Below, piece by piece: positions 36,701 to 47,223 of a stretch of DNA of 64,000 nt; positions within the stretch are counted from its first letter, which is position 1, and each line of letters begins with the position of its first letter. The translations under genes and the position numbers were made by a program. The DNA lies in the NCBI GenBank assembly GCA_965230195.1, contig OZ245997.1, positions 682,001 to 746,000 on the forward strand. Direction: 5' to 3'. The DNA is from Putridiphycobacter sp965230195. Its GTDB lineage: Bacteria; Bacteroidota; Bacteroidia; Flavobacteriales_D; Crocinitomicaceae. The notes under the pieces are model-generated. The model did not search any database and was not told the origin of the DNA. It saw nothing but the letters and a program-made list of their open reading frames with translations.

Positions 36701-39700
36701 TGATCGATCTCTCCCAGATTGAACCTCTTCCTAACGTCGGGTCCAGGGTTTCTATCGATTTTCAACTCGTCGGACCGACCAGTGAGCTGCTCGAACAGTC
36801 GGCCAGCGTCCGCATCGAGGCAGCAGATCTCCGCCTCTCACTGAGGAGGACGGTACTGACGAACATTCCTGGCCAAACTTTCGGAGTCGCAGTCGATGCC
36901 GCAGACCTTCAAGGGCGACCTCTCGAGGGAGACAATCAACTTGAAACTGTCATGATTAAGCTGATCCAGTTACCAGACGAAGACAGCGACTTCATCCGGA
37001 CGAGTGATCGGCCTCTGAATGGCACAAGCATCACTAGTTGTGAATTTGAGATAGGTAATTGACTCCTTGTCTCCACGCTTCCATTCACTAAGGCGATTGG
37101 ATGCAGGCTCAGAAGACTACTGCGATTTTGTCCTGCCGTCCGTTGGACGGTTCGCCATCGAAGCATGTGCCACTTCTGGAGGCGCGACGGTCTGTCAACG
37201 CATTTTCCTCGGAAGAACACAGGAAAGCTGGGATGAGAGTCCCCTTTCCTCCCACCTGCCCATTGGCTTCACCGACCTCGCAGAAGGGGAACTGGATCTG
37301 GGATCAGAGAAGCGGATCCTGGTGGAGAATCCTTTCGATGGTAGTTATGCTCTCGTCACGTGGGGAACAGTGGAAGGCATCAAGCAGAAGGTGACGCCTG
37401 TAGACTCCGGTCGATCCGTCATCAGCATCGACGTCGATGAGTTCTGCGAGTTCGACTGCGGACTGTCGATCGTGATAGCAGTGCCGAGGCAGACAGAGGG
37501 ATTGGCGACAGAAGAACCAGTTCCCATTTCGAGACTGTTCGATCTGGCTCTTCCACACACAGAAATGTACAACGATCGCATCACAGTTGTTCTCAGTGTT
37601 CCCAGAGAGCTGAACGTGACCATCACCTTTCCAGAGGCGGCCGAGGATGCAGGAGTGGCTGTTGTGAGTCCTGGTGACAACACAACGATTGAAGTGCAGC
37701 TCGACACCACAACGCGCACAGAAGTGACGCTGATTGCTGTCGACAGAGCTATTCTGGATCTTGTACCTTTTCCGCTTGTGGATCTTTCATCCAGCTTCCT
37801 TCTGGACCTGTCCGCTTCCATGTCTACGACGTCGATGAGTCGATTCATCACCACTCCTGCTGGACTGCAAGCGCTGATTGACTACCACAACAGCCGCAGT
37901 CGCCTGGATCCCTGGTTTTTCCTGGCAAACAGACTGACTGACCGATTCAGAATCGACCAGACAGAAGAAGAGTATATCGACTCGGAGAGCCGCTTCATCA
38001 CAATTCAATTCTCTCGGTTCTTTACACCCAGTTTCGGTGGAAGAGGTCAAATTGTAGTTGAAGAGGGCGCAGTAGAAACTGTCGCCTTGTCGGCGGTTGT
38101 GGTGGTAGATGATGGTGCTCCATCTGCTTCTGCCCGTATTTCGACACCTGTACCTGCTAAATCAGTTGCCGTTGCTTCAGAAGGATTCGCACTTGTCGAA
38201 GATTCCGCTCCTGCAAACAATCTCCGATTGGAATCCGACTTCGTGAGCACCCCGCTCTTCGAGACCAGTGTAGCAGAGGATAGAACTCTTCTGGCCACCT
38301 TCACTGCTCCTTCCAATCTGGGCACCTTCGTCGTCCGAGCGTACGCTGTCTCTGCCAGGGGCCTCTTTGGCAGTGCCGAATCCGAGATCATCGTGAGGAG
38401 ACAGGTTTCCCTGACACCATCAGTTCCCCGTTTTGTGCGCACCGGCGACGTCTTCGAGGCAGGAGCCGTGGTGACGGTCTCCGGCTCCGCCAATGCTTCC
38501 GTCTCCCTGACTGCCGACGTGGACGGTCCTCTGGAGTTCATTGGCAGCAATGTCATGATCGTCGATGTCGGCGCCGATGGCCAAGAAGAAGCGCGTTTCA
38601 CACTGAGAGCCGTCTCAGTCGGAGCAGCCAACTTCACCCTGACTGCCGACGATGGCCTAGGCAACAGCGACGCTCTGCAGCTGGAGATCGAGATCGAGGG
38701 ACTGCAGGAAGCAGTGACAGTCGGAACCTCATTCACGGTCCAGGGTCAGGACACGCAGACCTTTGTGGAGGGCATCGATCTGCCCGACGCCGTCCCCGGA
38801 AGCGGGGAGATCCTGATCACCGCCGGAGTGGGCCGCCAGCCAGCCGTCCTGGCCGTGGCCGACCAGATCCTTAGCGTACCCAGACCCTTCGAGTGTCCCG
38901 TGGACGCTGACTTCGCTCTGGCGGCGGCGACAATTCCGGGAATCATCAATCCCTACAACCCGTGGAACCCGTCTCCGGATGTGGTGGGCGACGAGATCGC
39001 CTCCCTGATCAGACTGGTCCTGGAGAGCTTCGACCCTGCCGTCGACCTGCTGAGTCGCGGAGGCGGCCTCACGAGCAGAAGAGCAGGACTGCGACCCTTC
39101 CTGCCGTGCCCAGAGAATCCCGTCAGAAACGACCCGTCGTTCTTCCAGAACGCCAGAGGTCTCTTCCTGCTGAACCAGGTCGAGGAGCAGCTCGCCGGCC
39201 ACACACTGTCGCAAGTCCAGTCCCGCTCAGGAAGCCTCTTGGAGGCCAGAGACATCTGGAGGTCCGTTGCGGGCTCGGAGCTCGAAGACCTCGCCGTCGA
39301 GGCCCGCAGGGCAGCGATCTCAGGACCCCTGTCCCTCTCCACCGTGGCACTGGGTCGAGCCGCCCTCGGTCCCGACTGGCAGCCCGAGACGGGCGACGCC
39401 GTCATCGTCGACGATCTCTCGCTGGAGCGCCTCAGCCGAGAGTTCGCCAATCTCTCGATCGAGAGCCAGGCGTACTACGTCCTCGCCAGACTGGAGGAGC
39501 CCGATGGCGCGTCCAATCCGGACGTCGCTCTGGCCATCCAGACGTGGACGGATCTGCTCCGGATCACCGGCAGGACCGCCTACGTGTCCCTTTTCCCCGG
39601 AGCCACGGCTCCGGCAAGCGACCTGGCGAACGCGCTCGTGTTCCTCGCCCAGGTCAGGGCCGGAACCAACGGACAGCTGCTGCCGAGGCTGGGCGACTAC

Positions 39701-40630
39701 ATCGCCAGTCCCGCCTCCGACGCCTTCAGCTTCCGACTCTTCAGCGCCTACACGCGACTGATCACGATGCAGGCGCTCGTCGAGTTCGACGTCTCCCGCG
39801 GCAGCGCACAGCCAAACCTCGACTTCGAGGCCGTCTCCGGAAACGTGACCCTGCTCGAGGCCTCCTTCACCAACGCCTCCGCGCCGGTCGCCTCCTCCCG
39901 AGTGCCATGGGAGGCACTCCCAGAAGCGCCTGAGCCGATCGAGGTGTCGGCCGTGGGCGGCGGCGAGGCCAGCGTCGCGATCACCCTCAACTTCGTTCCG
40001 TCCGAGCTCCTGCCGTTCCCGACCTACAGAGGCATCTTCGTGGAGAGAAGCATCCAGCTGGAGGACGCCGAGGAGGGCGACGGGCCTGGTCTCTCCGTCG
40101 TCCCCCGAGGAACGGTCGTCTCGATCAAGGTCCAGTTCCTCACGCCGGATGCGCTCGGACAGACAGTCGTCCGCGTCCTGATGCCAGCCGGACTGGAACC
40201 CGTGGATCCCAACATCGCAGGAGGCGGCTTCTGCCCCGTTCCCTTCTTCAGTCTCTTCCGCTCCTTCTTCTTCAACTGTCCGCAGCAGGAGACCAGGCCT
40301 CAGGTCGTGACCTTCACCTTCGACAGGGTCCGTCCGGGAACAACCAGCGTCAGTCTGAGAGCCGTGGCCGCCACGGTTGGCAACTTCACTCTGCCTCCCA
40401 CGCGCGTCTTTGCCAGCGACCAGCCAGAGGTCATGGGACTCAGCAGCGCCGGCACCTTGAAAGTGTGCTCGGGCGTGGGCTGCGAGCCCGAGTTCGTGCC
40501 GCCAGCCGATGCACCAGTGGCGTGTCCAGGGGACTGCAACGGAGGCGGTGTGTGCAACCTGAAGGACGGCGTGTGTCTGTGCTTCACTGGCTTCGCAGGA
40601 GAGGCGTGTGACATCCCCATCGAGTCCTGA
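33735..40630 (+). CDS. Very large alpha-2-macroglobulin family protein with C-terminal EGF-like module
   Basis: Alpha-2-macroglobulins trap proteases, classically using a Cys-Gln thioester. The ATG at 33735 starts a signal peptide (MWIKAICYAVLLWAVAG). Exon 1 ends at 33917, followed by introns at 33918-33963 and 34033-34081. The early part reads VVFSRPVIALGSDFG, then DPPVPGRSRWVTTSIYRF, as in bacterial-type members. Several more short introns lie up to about 36.3 kb. The last intron is 37055-37106, and the final exon (37107-40630) is uninterrupted. It holds RTEVTLIAVDRAILDL, PRFVRTGDVFEAGAVVTV and the helical thioester-domain region. The site corresponding to GCxEQ reads FECPVD (Cys codon 38894-38896), so the Gln partner is absent. 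The end carries CPGDCNGGGVCNLKDGVC, an EGF-like module. I estimate 1,900-2,100 residues in total. A single transmembrane anchor is not seen. Confidence 0.85.
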
Positions 40631-41460
40631 TCTCTCTTCCTGTTTACGACTCTTCAGTTCTTCAAACCTGTCTGTAGTTCAGTGGGTAGACGTATTAATG
40701 TTCTCCATTGCATTCTGACCTTCTTGTGACTTGACCTATTGCTGTTTTCAAAAAAAAAAAGCATCGGAAGATGCTCTTCAAGTATGCCTCTGGTGGCACC
40801 ATCGGATACAGTACGAAGCACTGATTGTTGCTTCTTTTCAACAAAGTTTCCGATTTGATTAGCAATTTTTGAAGATTCTGTCTGCTCTGTAAAGCAGGAA
40901 CACAGAAACGCGCATCAGTCGCCAAAGATGGGGCGAGTTCAAACATAAACTTGTTATGGATGTTTTCCGGGAAGCAGAAGCACATGTCATAAACTTCGTG
41001 GTGACAGTGCGTGATAAACCTAAAGAATCAATTGTAAGACCTATCAGTTATCGGCTTACCGCTCGATACTCTAACAGGCAATTCAGCGTTCAATATTGTC
41101 GTTATCCCCGAGCTCTCGTAAAATCGTCAAATGTTTTGCTCAAGTCCGCCGTCTCAGAAAGTGGTTGCGCATCTTACTAATCATCGATTGTTGCGCGGCT
41201 TTGCCAGATCTTGGGTAAGTAGTAGGAGCGGGACATTTTTCTAACAGCAACTTACGAGAACTCGTTGCGTTTACCTCATTGTTTGCGTAGAATGGAAGAC
41301 AAAGTACTCTTTGCTATGACGATCTATTCGTTCTGTGGGAGAGCTTCCATCAATGAAAACAGAAATGATTCTGACCGACTGCAGCTCTATTCATCTGAGT
41401 TGTGTATGTATGAGTGGACAGCGAGAGCAGATCAACGGCCTTTTGAATTTTCGACTCTCG
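40631..41460. other. Intergenic stretch
   Basis: Holds the 3' region of the macroglobulin gene, including an A tract at 40750-40761. No supported gene. Confidence 0.4.
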
Positions 41461-41754
41461 CTTAAAATGCACAGCTATCTGGCACAAAGACATCCTGATG
41501 CGACGGCAGACGTCAGACAACGATCTGCGTGTGATTTCTCGAGGGAGGCAGTGTACAGTGTACTTACGGTCGAACAGGATGTTTGTTTTTCTAGGCGTTT
41601 TGCCGACTAAATACTGACCACCGAGAAACTTTCCACCCGCTTTCCCACATTTATTCTTGACGAGTGCTTGTGCGTAATAGTTAGACGGGAGATTCCGATG
41701 AAGCGACATTGTGGAAAGTAAAGCGCAAAGGATACCGAACCACAATAAGAGCAT
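41461..41754 (-). CDS. Possible small secreted protein
   Basis: From the ATG at 41754 (minus strand) the frame starts with MLLLWFGILCALLSTMSLH, a good signal peptide. It continues with a short Gly/Lys-rich segment (NKCGKAGGKFLGGQYLVG) up to a perfect donor, GTAAGT, near 41566. Candidate acceptors downstream give a stop within a few codons, so the product would be about 70 residues. I recognise no family. The leader and donor support a real gene, but the short length makes chance possible. Confidence 0.35.
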
Positions 41755-42060
41755 AATCTCCGATCACCGACTGTGCCCCACGAATGATATCAAAGAGGGC
41801 GAGACTGAGTGTTTGTCGGCAAGATAGTGATGGGACGACGTCATCCCGGAGTCATGATGGATCGGAGGGAGGGTAAATCAATTGAGGGGACTGTCTGGCT
41901 GGCGATGGGTGCACGCCGCCAAGGGGCACTCAGGGTCTTGTCAGCGAAGGTCTCAGGTGCGGGGGGTTCTGGTTCCCTGGTTCTGGGCGATGGATGAGTC
42001 ATCAGCTTCTCGGGTCACATCGGTCGGATGGTTTAAATGGGGGAAGAACGTTTGGGGGGG
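41755..42060. other. Intergenic, locally G-rich stretch
   Basis: Contains several G runs, including a run of G at 42054-42061. No supported gene. Confidence 0.35.
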
Positions 42061-42089
42061 GGAGCTTTCGCTTTGTAAGCAGTTTTACA

Positions 42090-42450
42090 GTTTGGGTATC
42101 AGACTTCGGTCAGCCTGGCAGACGACGACGAACAACCCCCGGTGTCTCACGCGACCGTTCCATATCCGCCGTTGTACAGGAATCCGCCATTTCTAGCGGC
42201 GCTCGGTTTCTTTCGCGAAGGGGAGCGCCAAAGCATCGACGCCACCGACCTATTCCAGCGGGGCGCCGACCAGGTGGTCCATAACGCCGAGCTGTACGAT
42301 TTTCGACGTAGCTCCGTTCAAGAAGACCGACACGGACTCGTGGGAGAGGCAGGTCCGCCCAGTCAACCAGAAGAGGGAGGGAATCAGGCACCCCCTCAAC
42401 CAGACAGCGGCGCCTCAAGCAGTTCTGCACGGCAAAGCCGACAGTGTTGA
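42090..42450 (+). CDS. Possible exon of an unrecognised protein
   Basis: An open frame with regular codon use reads SLADDDEQPPVSH, then VPYPPLYRNPPFLAALGFF, REGERQSIDATDLFQRG and a Pro/Gln/Ser-rich end, stopping at 42448-42450. The first part is acidic, the YPPLYRNPPF segment looks like an ordered start, and the tail looks disordered. The frame is open upstream to about 42080 without a convincing ATG, so the true start would be in an upstream exon or the GTG-containing region. No family is recognised. A minus-strand frame over the same bases looks less protein-like. Confidence 0.3.
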
Positions 42451-44245
42451 CGCAAACGTTCGTAAAGTGCTTCTGTGCTATGGCAAGCCGATGTGAGGAG
42501 GTCCCGCTTTTTCGGTTTTGTCCGATTTGAAATAATGAATCGAATGATTTCGCCATCTTTCGCTTCTACTCGTCGACCTTTGGCACGTTTCCAGTGTGGG
42601 CGTTTCTGTCATTGCTCCTATCTATTCCGTGTTCGTTTTAGTCTCCACTCCTTTGTCGTTCTGCTGCCTGACTCGCAAAACTTGTACACTCGTTTTCGAT
42701 TTCACGGCCATCAACTCACTTCGTTCTATTTGGTTCTGTCCACTTGAACTCTCATTTTTTCTTCACACTAACGGTGTTCGCATACGGTCTGTATGCCCAC
42801 CGTCGTGCTTTCTACATGATCTATTGCTATGCATCTTGTTCTCACAGAACCACTTTCACCGCCCTTGACATTGTGACCATTGTTCCGCACCATAAGCGGT
42901 GCAACATGGCTTCCAGTTCACATACTTTCTCTCTTTCTCAAATGTTAGCGACTCCGACGGTCGGTAGAATGGAGAGAAGTCGTGAACCCCTTACGAGCGC
43001 ACCTTGGAAGACAGGACCCTTGGAAACGAGGCAGACACAATGTGACAACCCCAACTATTGACAGTCATTAAAACGAGAGCGTGACAGCCTTGGTATCACA
43101 AAGGTTTTAGTGATGGTAGAATAGGCACGCAGATTTAGCTACTGAAAACGCGGCTCAAATGGCGATGCATACACATGACTATTCTTTGTGTCGTCATTGC
43201 GTGTTAAGACCTCAGATGTCGTCGAGGAATACCTCATTTTCTATCGACTCTCTTTGATTGGCAACGGCACGTGTTGGATAGGTTGTTTTCTGGGACTTCG
43301 GTGAGAAGTGTAACGCATCTCAGAGCCAGCTCTAACAGTCCGGCGCCTCGGCAAGGAAACCCCCTGACGGGTACGCGATAACGGTCGCGGCCCAGCGGAC
43401 CGGACAGGCTGTCCGCTGCTTGACATGACAGCGGTCCGCGGGCGCCAGGGCTATAAAGCTGACTGGGCGCGCGATGTAATCAGTCTTAGCTTTGACTCTA
43501 CACAGTCCCTCCACTTCCGCACACGCGCGTTGGCGCGGCCGCGTCGCGCCACTGTCCGACGTATCCCCGTCAGACTGGTGAACCTCCGGGGTAATGGCGC
43601 TCTCAACGCCACACGTGGAGGGGCAAGGCGTTGCCGTCAGTGGACGCCCGACCGAAAGAATTCGACCCCGTCAAGCGACCTGTGGAAGACGCTGCTGAGA
43701 AGATTGGCTGCTCCTGTCGTTGTGAAATGCGCAGACTTTGGCTGAATGGAGTACCTCCGATCAGAGATCTTCAATGGGATAGATGAGAAAACGACGCAGT
43801 TCGGAGTCAAGCTCGCGGTTGTAAGAGGTAAAATTTCGTTCCCCGGGCCGCCGTTTGCGTTCTTGACAACATAAACACATTCTCGAGCTTGCCTCGGGAA
43901 AAGAAGAGACGACTCCGAATACGAATCTCAGGTGTTTCCGACTTCGCAACTCGGTTCCCATCATCATCCGTCGTCGCGAACGGAGAGCGAACGGATCGTG
44001 ACGCGACAGCACGACAAGTTCAGCAGTTGTGTGGCCCGTCGCCGCGGACGCAGAAGAAGGTGAAGCGAAGAGACAATCACAACATGTCGTCAGAACAGCT
44101 GTTATTAGCGCATTTGTTTTTTTGTGCGTGTCATCTTACATCGCCGGCGGTCTGCGGCTAGTCTGCGGATCGTGGACTTCTGTTTTAACTTCGACGCCGG
44201 CGTCGTTTTCACCGTCCTATCTTTTCAACTACGCTGTTCTGAAGC
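42451..44245. other. Intergenic stretch with GC-rich, palindrome-bearing centre
   Basis: About 1.8 kb without a supported gene. Around 43320-43640 the composition is clearly GC- and CpG-rich, with nested inverted repeats at 43394-43439 and a TATAAA-like site near 43453. The last 200 bases are the upstream region of the decarboxylase gene. Confidence 0.4.
43394..43439. repeat. Nested GC-rich inverted repeats
   Basis: GCGGACCG (43395-43402) pairs with CGGTCCGC (43432-43439). An inner alternative stem pairs AGCGGAC (43394-43400) with GTCCGCT (43411-43417). Either could fold into a hairpin in DNA or RNA. Function is unknown. Confidence 0.5.
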
Positions 44246-45467
44246 ATGGCGGCGGCCGCGTCTGTGGTAGAAGATTCGAAAGTCCGTAGGAAATTTCAAC
44301 CTCCGGTGGATTGGCTAGCCGAAAAGATCCTCAACGACGCAGTTTGGGGCGACGCCTTTCAGAGAGCAATTGACGAGGCTCAAAAACATGGCGTCGAAAT
44401 AATTCGATCTATTAGGGTACCAGAGGACTTTCTAGTATTTGCCGAGAAATTGCTCACCGAGCCGTTTTTAAGTGAACGCCATCGTGACGAAACTAACGCC
44501 CTTCTGGGTGTCGACTTCATTCTAAACCAAGAGCCTCTTATGAGCTGGCAGAGTCGCGTCGAACCGAAAGACAAACCGAAGAAACTCACAGAACTGTCCG
44601 AGTGGATGGTGCGCTACATTCAATCTTTGGGATCATACATGGACAGCCCCGAGTCTGTCCGAGAAATCCCAAAACTCGTAGCATTTCTTGATCACCAATC
44701 TGATGAGTATATGGCCCCTCCAAGCGGCTACTACACACTCAATCAATTTTTTGCTCGACATGTGAAACCGGGAGCTCGACCAATTGCTGGTCTAAAGGAT
44801 GATCGTGTCATCGTCTCTCCTGCAGATTCGACATTCGTGGGATGGTGGAAGATCCACCCCAAATCAGACACCAATCCAGGGGGCCACATTAAAATCAAGG
44901 GACTCGAGTGGTCCATTCACCAACTGCTGGAAGACAGCGAATACAAAGATGCATTTGCTGGCGGGATCTTCACGCATAGTTTACTCAAGGAACACAACTA
45001 TCATCGTTTTCACGCGCCGACTGCTGGAAAGGTGCTGGAGAAAAAGAACATCCAGGGACAGTGCTACATGGATATCGTCGTTGAAGATGGAATTGACAAT
45101 AAGAAGGTTCTCAACTTGGTGGGAGGGACCGGTTTCCAGTTTGTCCAGACTCGAGGTGAAGGCCGCACTCTAAGATGACATCGATGAGAGGCTTGTCTGT
45201 GTGCTAGGTCTGATCGTGCTTGACTCTCCAATCGGACTGGTCGGATGCATCCCAGTCGGCATGTCGCATGTCTCTTCCGTTGTTCTCACGCCGGACGTGG
45301 GAGTCTATCTGCACAAAGGCGAAGAACTTGGCTATTTTCAATTCGGTGGGTCAGATTTTGTCATGATTTTCCAAAAACAAGCATGCGTTGAGCTGGCTTG
45401 CGCTATCGGCGTCGAGTACCCAGTGGGCAGCGCTGTGGGAAAGTCGCACTCTTTTGTTGAGATCTAG
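44246..45467 (+). CDS. Phosphatidylserine decarboxylase family protein (soluble, PsiD-like)
   Basis: This family makes a pyruvoyl cofactor by self-cleavage before a Ser near the C-terminus and decarboxylates phosphatidylserine or, in PsiD-like members, aromatic amino acids. There are two exons, 44246-45155 and 45208-45467, with a 52 nt intron (GTGAAG...GCTAG) between QTRG and LIVLDSPIG. An N-terminal helical region of about 150 residues resembles the extra domain of soluble members. Then come YYTLNQFFARHVKPGARPI, VSPADST, FTHSLLKEHNYHRFHAP, CIPVGMSHVSS and GYFQFGGSDFVMIF. The Gly-Ser of FGGSD is the expected cleavage site (LGST in bacterial PSD). There is no signal, transit peptide or membrane span. 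Substrate cannot be decided from sequence alone. The protein is about 390 residues. Confidence 0.86.
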
Positions 45468-47223
45468 GATTCTGCGATTTCATTCTGATCCTCAACGTTT
45501 CAATTAATACAATTGAGCGGTTATCTGTAACGCATAGATTGTGCGTTTTTCACGCAACGCAAGACGGACAAGCGTCTTGACCTTGTCTTGAGGTTTGGGC
45601 ACTGAGCGCAATAATGATCGTCGGATGATCCACAACCGGCCATACTTAGAAGGTGGTTCGTACAATGCCTTAGAGACTTATTGTTAATGGCTTCCTTGTG
45701 CCGTTCGTGGTCACTTGAAGAAGAATCAGAAGTTGTGCGCCGCCAGCGCGTTGCGCAAGGTGCGTGCAAATTCCGAATGTCATTCCACCCTTTCGACCTG
45801 TGTGCAAACGCATCTGGCACAAACGCGTCCAGTTCTCCACATCGATGGTTTTCCCTCATGCGTTTCGACGAATTCGAAACGGATACGTTCTTTGGTACCC
45901 TAAGGCTATGCCATAACCCATTTCCTTACACAAGCACGCGAAGAATGACGAGTAGACAACTCTCTCCACAACGTACGAACAGCACAAGTGCAGGACCACA
46001 CGCTTTGACGCTTTTTTGTATCACCACAGGCTAAGTCAATGAACCACCTTTTCTTCGCCGAACACACCAATGCTACGAATGACTTGCAGTCGATCTGTTT
46101 CTTTGGTCGATCGACAACATTCGTCGACAGTGCGTTTCTTTTCGAACGTGTTTGTCGAATGCGTCTGTCTTTCGAAGTCTCCAAACGTGAAATCTCTTGA
46201 CGTTTTCTGTACGACAGACAGTTTAAGACAGAGTGCCGTCATCTTGCGTGCCATACGCCATACTCATCGAGTCTTCGTTATTGGAGTGTCTGTCAGAGGT
46301 GCGAACAGTCGAGTGACCGCGAATTTTCACCATCTCCTACGCTCGTGCACGCAGGTTGAAGTGCTCACGCTTGCATCCGAAAACTGTCGAGGCTATGCTT
46401 AACATTATTGGCGAGAAATCGTGTCTAGAACAGAGACAGTGTTTGATACAGTAGTATCCACGCAACTTTTCTTGTGACTCAGCGCCAAGCGCGACCAGTT
46501 AGACCGTCTCTGCGTCTTTTAATGTCATCAGAGATTGTCAGAGGGAAACGGCGTTGACCGAACGAGGACTCCGCGCATTGCGACAACGATTTCAGCGATT
46601 GAGTGAAGTCTGGCGAAGACATATCGCATTCTGTCAAATCCATCTTTGATTAAGAGAGGACGTTCGTCACCCACATACAATGATAATAGAGAACAACATC
46701 CCAGTCCTTAGCAGATGAAAGACTGGGTTTGCGCAAACTGGAATCCTGGTTTGCAAAGAAAGACAATCCAACTGACAAACACAACGGCGCGCACGACTGT
46801 GCAGATGGACCTCATTAACCACTGCTCCATCATTGCCGCCGACCCATTCATCTTCAGACAATCAGTCCGTCCTCAACGATCGTGAATACAAACCAAAACG
46901 CATTAGGTTAAAAGAATGGTCTGGAAATGCTTCTTTCTTCATACGAGCCGTTCAATACGCGCCCATAAACCAAAGGCGAATTCTAAAGTTGGTGTAGCGA
47001 GCCACGTGTGTTTGAGATATTGACAAATGGTTTAATGGTTGTTAGCATATCGAAAAAGCAACACATGTTGTGGAAACCGGTTTCCGATTCCCAACCCATC
47101 GTGATTCAAGTAATTGACTATCACTCAACGTTTGCCAATTTGCATAGAAAAGAAAACAAAAAGCACACACGACGGATCTAAGGATAGCGAATAGATCCAT
47201 CGTCCAAATCGATATAGAAAAGC
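45468..47223. other. Intergenic stretch
   Basis: About 1.75 kb. Frames at 45681-46402 include a segment (RSCTQVEVLTLASENC) faintly like a leucine-rich repeat, but without repeats or splice support. No gene is called. Confidence 0.4.

Noticed and set aside
38962..39933. 323-residue plus-strand frame inside the macroglobulin exon
   Set aside because: Arg/Pro-rich translation typical of an out-of-frame reading of GC-rich coding DNA; the macroglobulin frame explains the region.
38047..39990. Long minus-strand open frames opposite the macroglobulin exon
   Set aside because: They mirror a GC-rich plus-strand coding exon, have no domains, and are rich in Arg and Ser as expected of antisense shadows.
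46070..46402. Leucine-rich-repeat gene
   Set aside because: Only one weak repeat-like segment (RSCTQVEVLTLA); no second repeat or splice chain.
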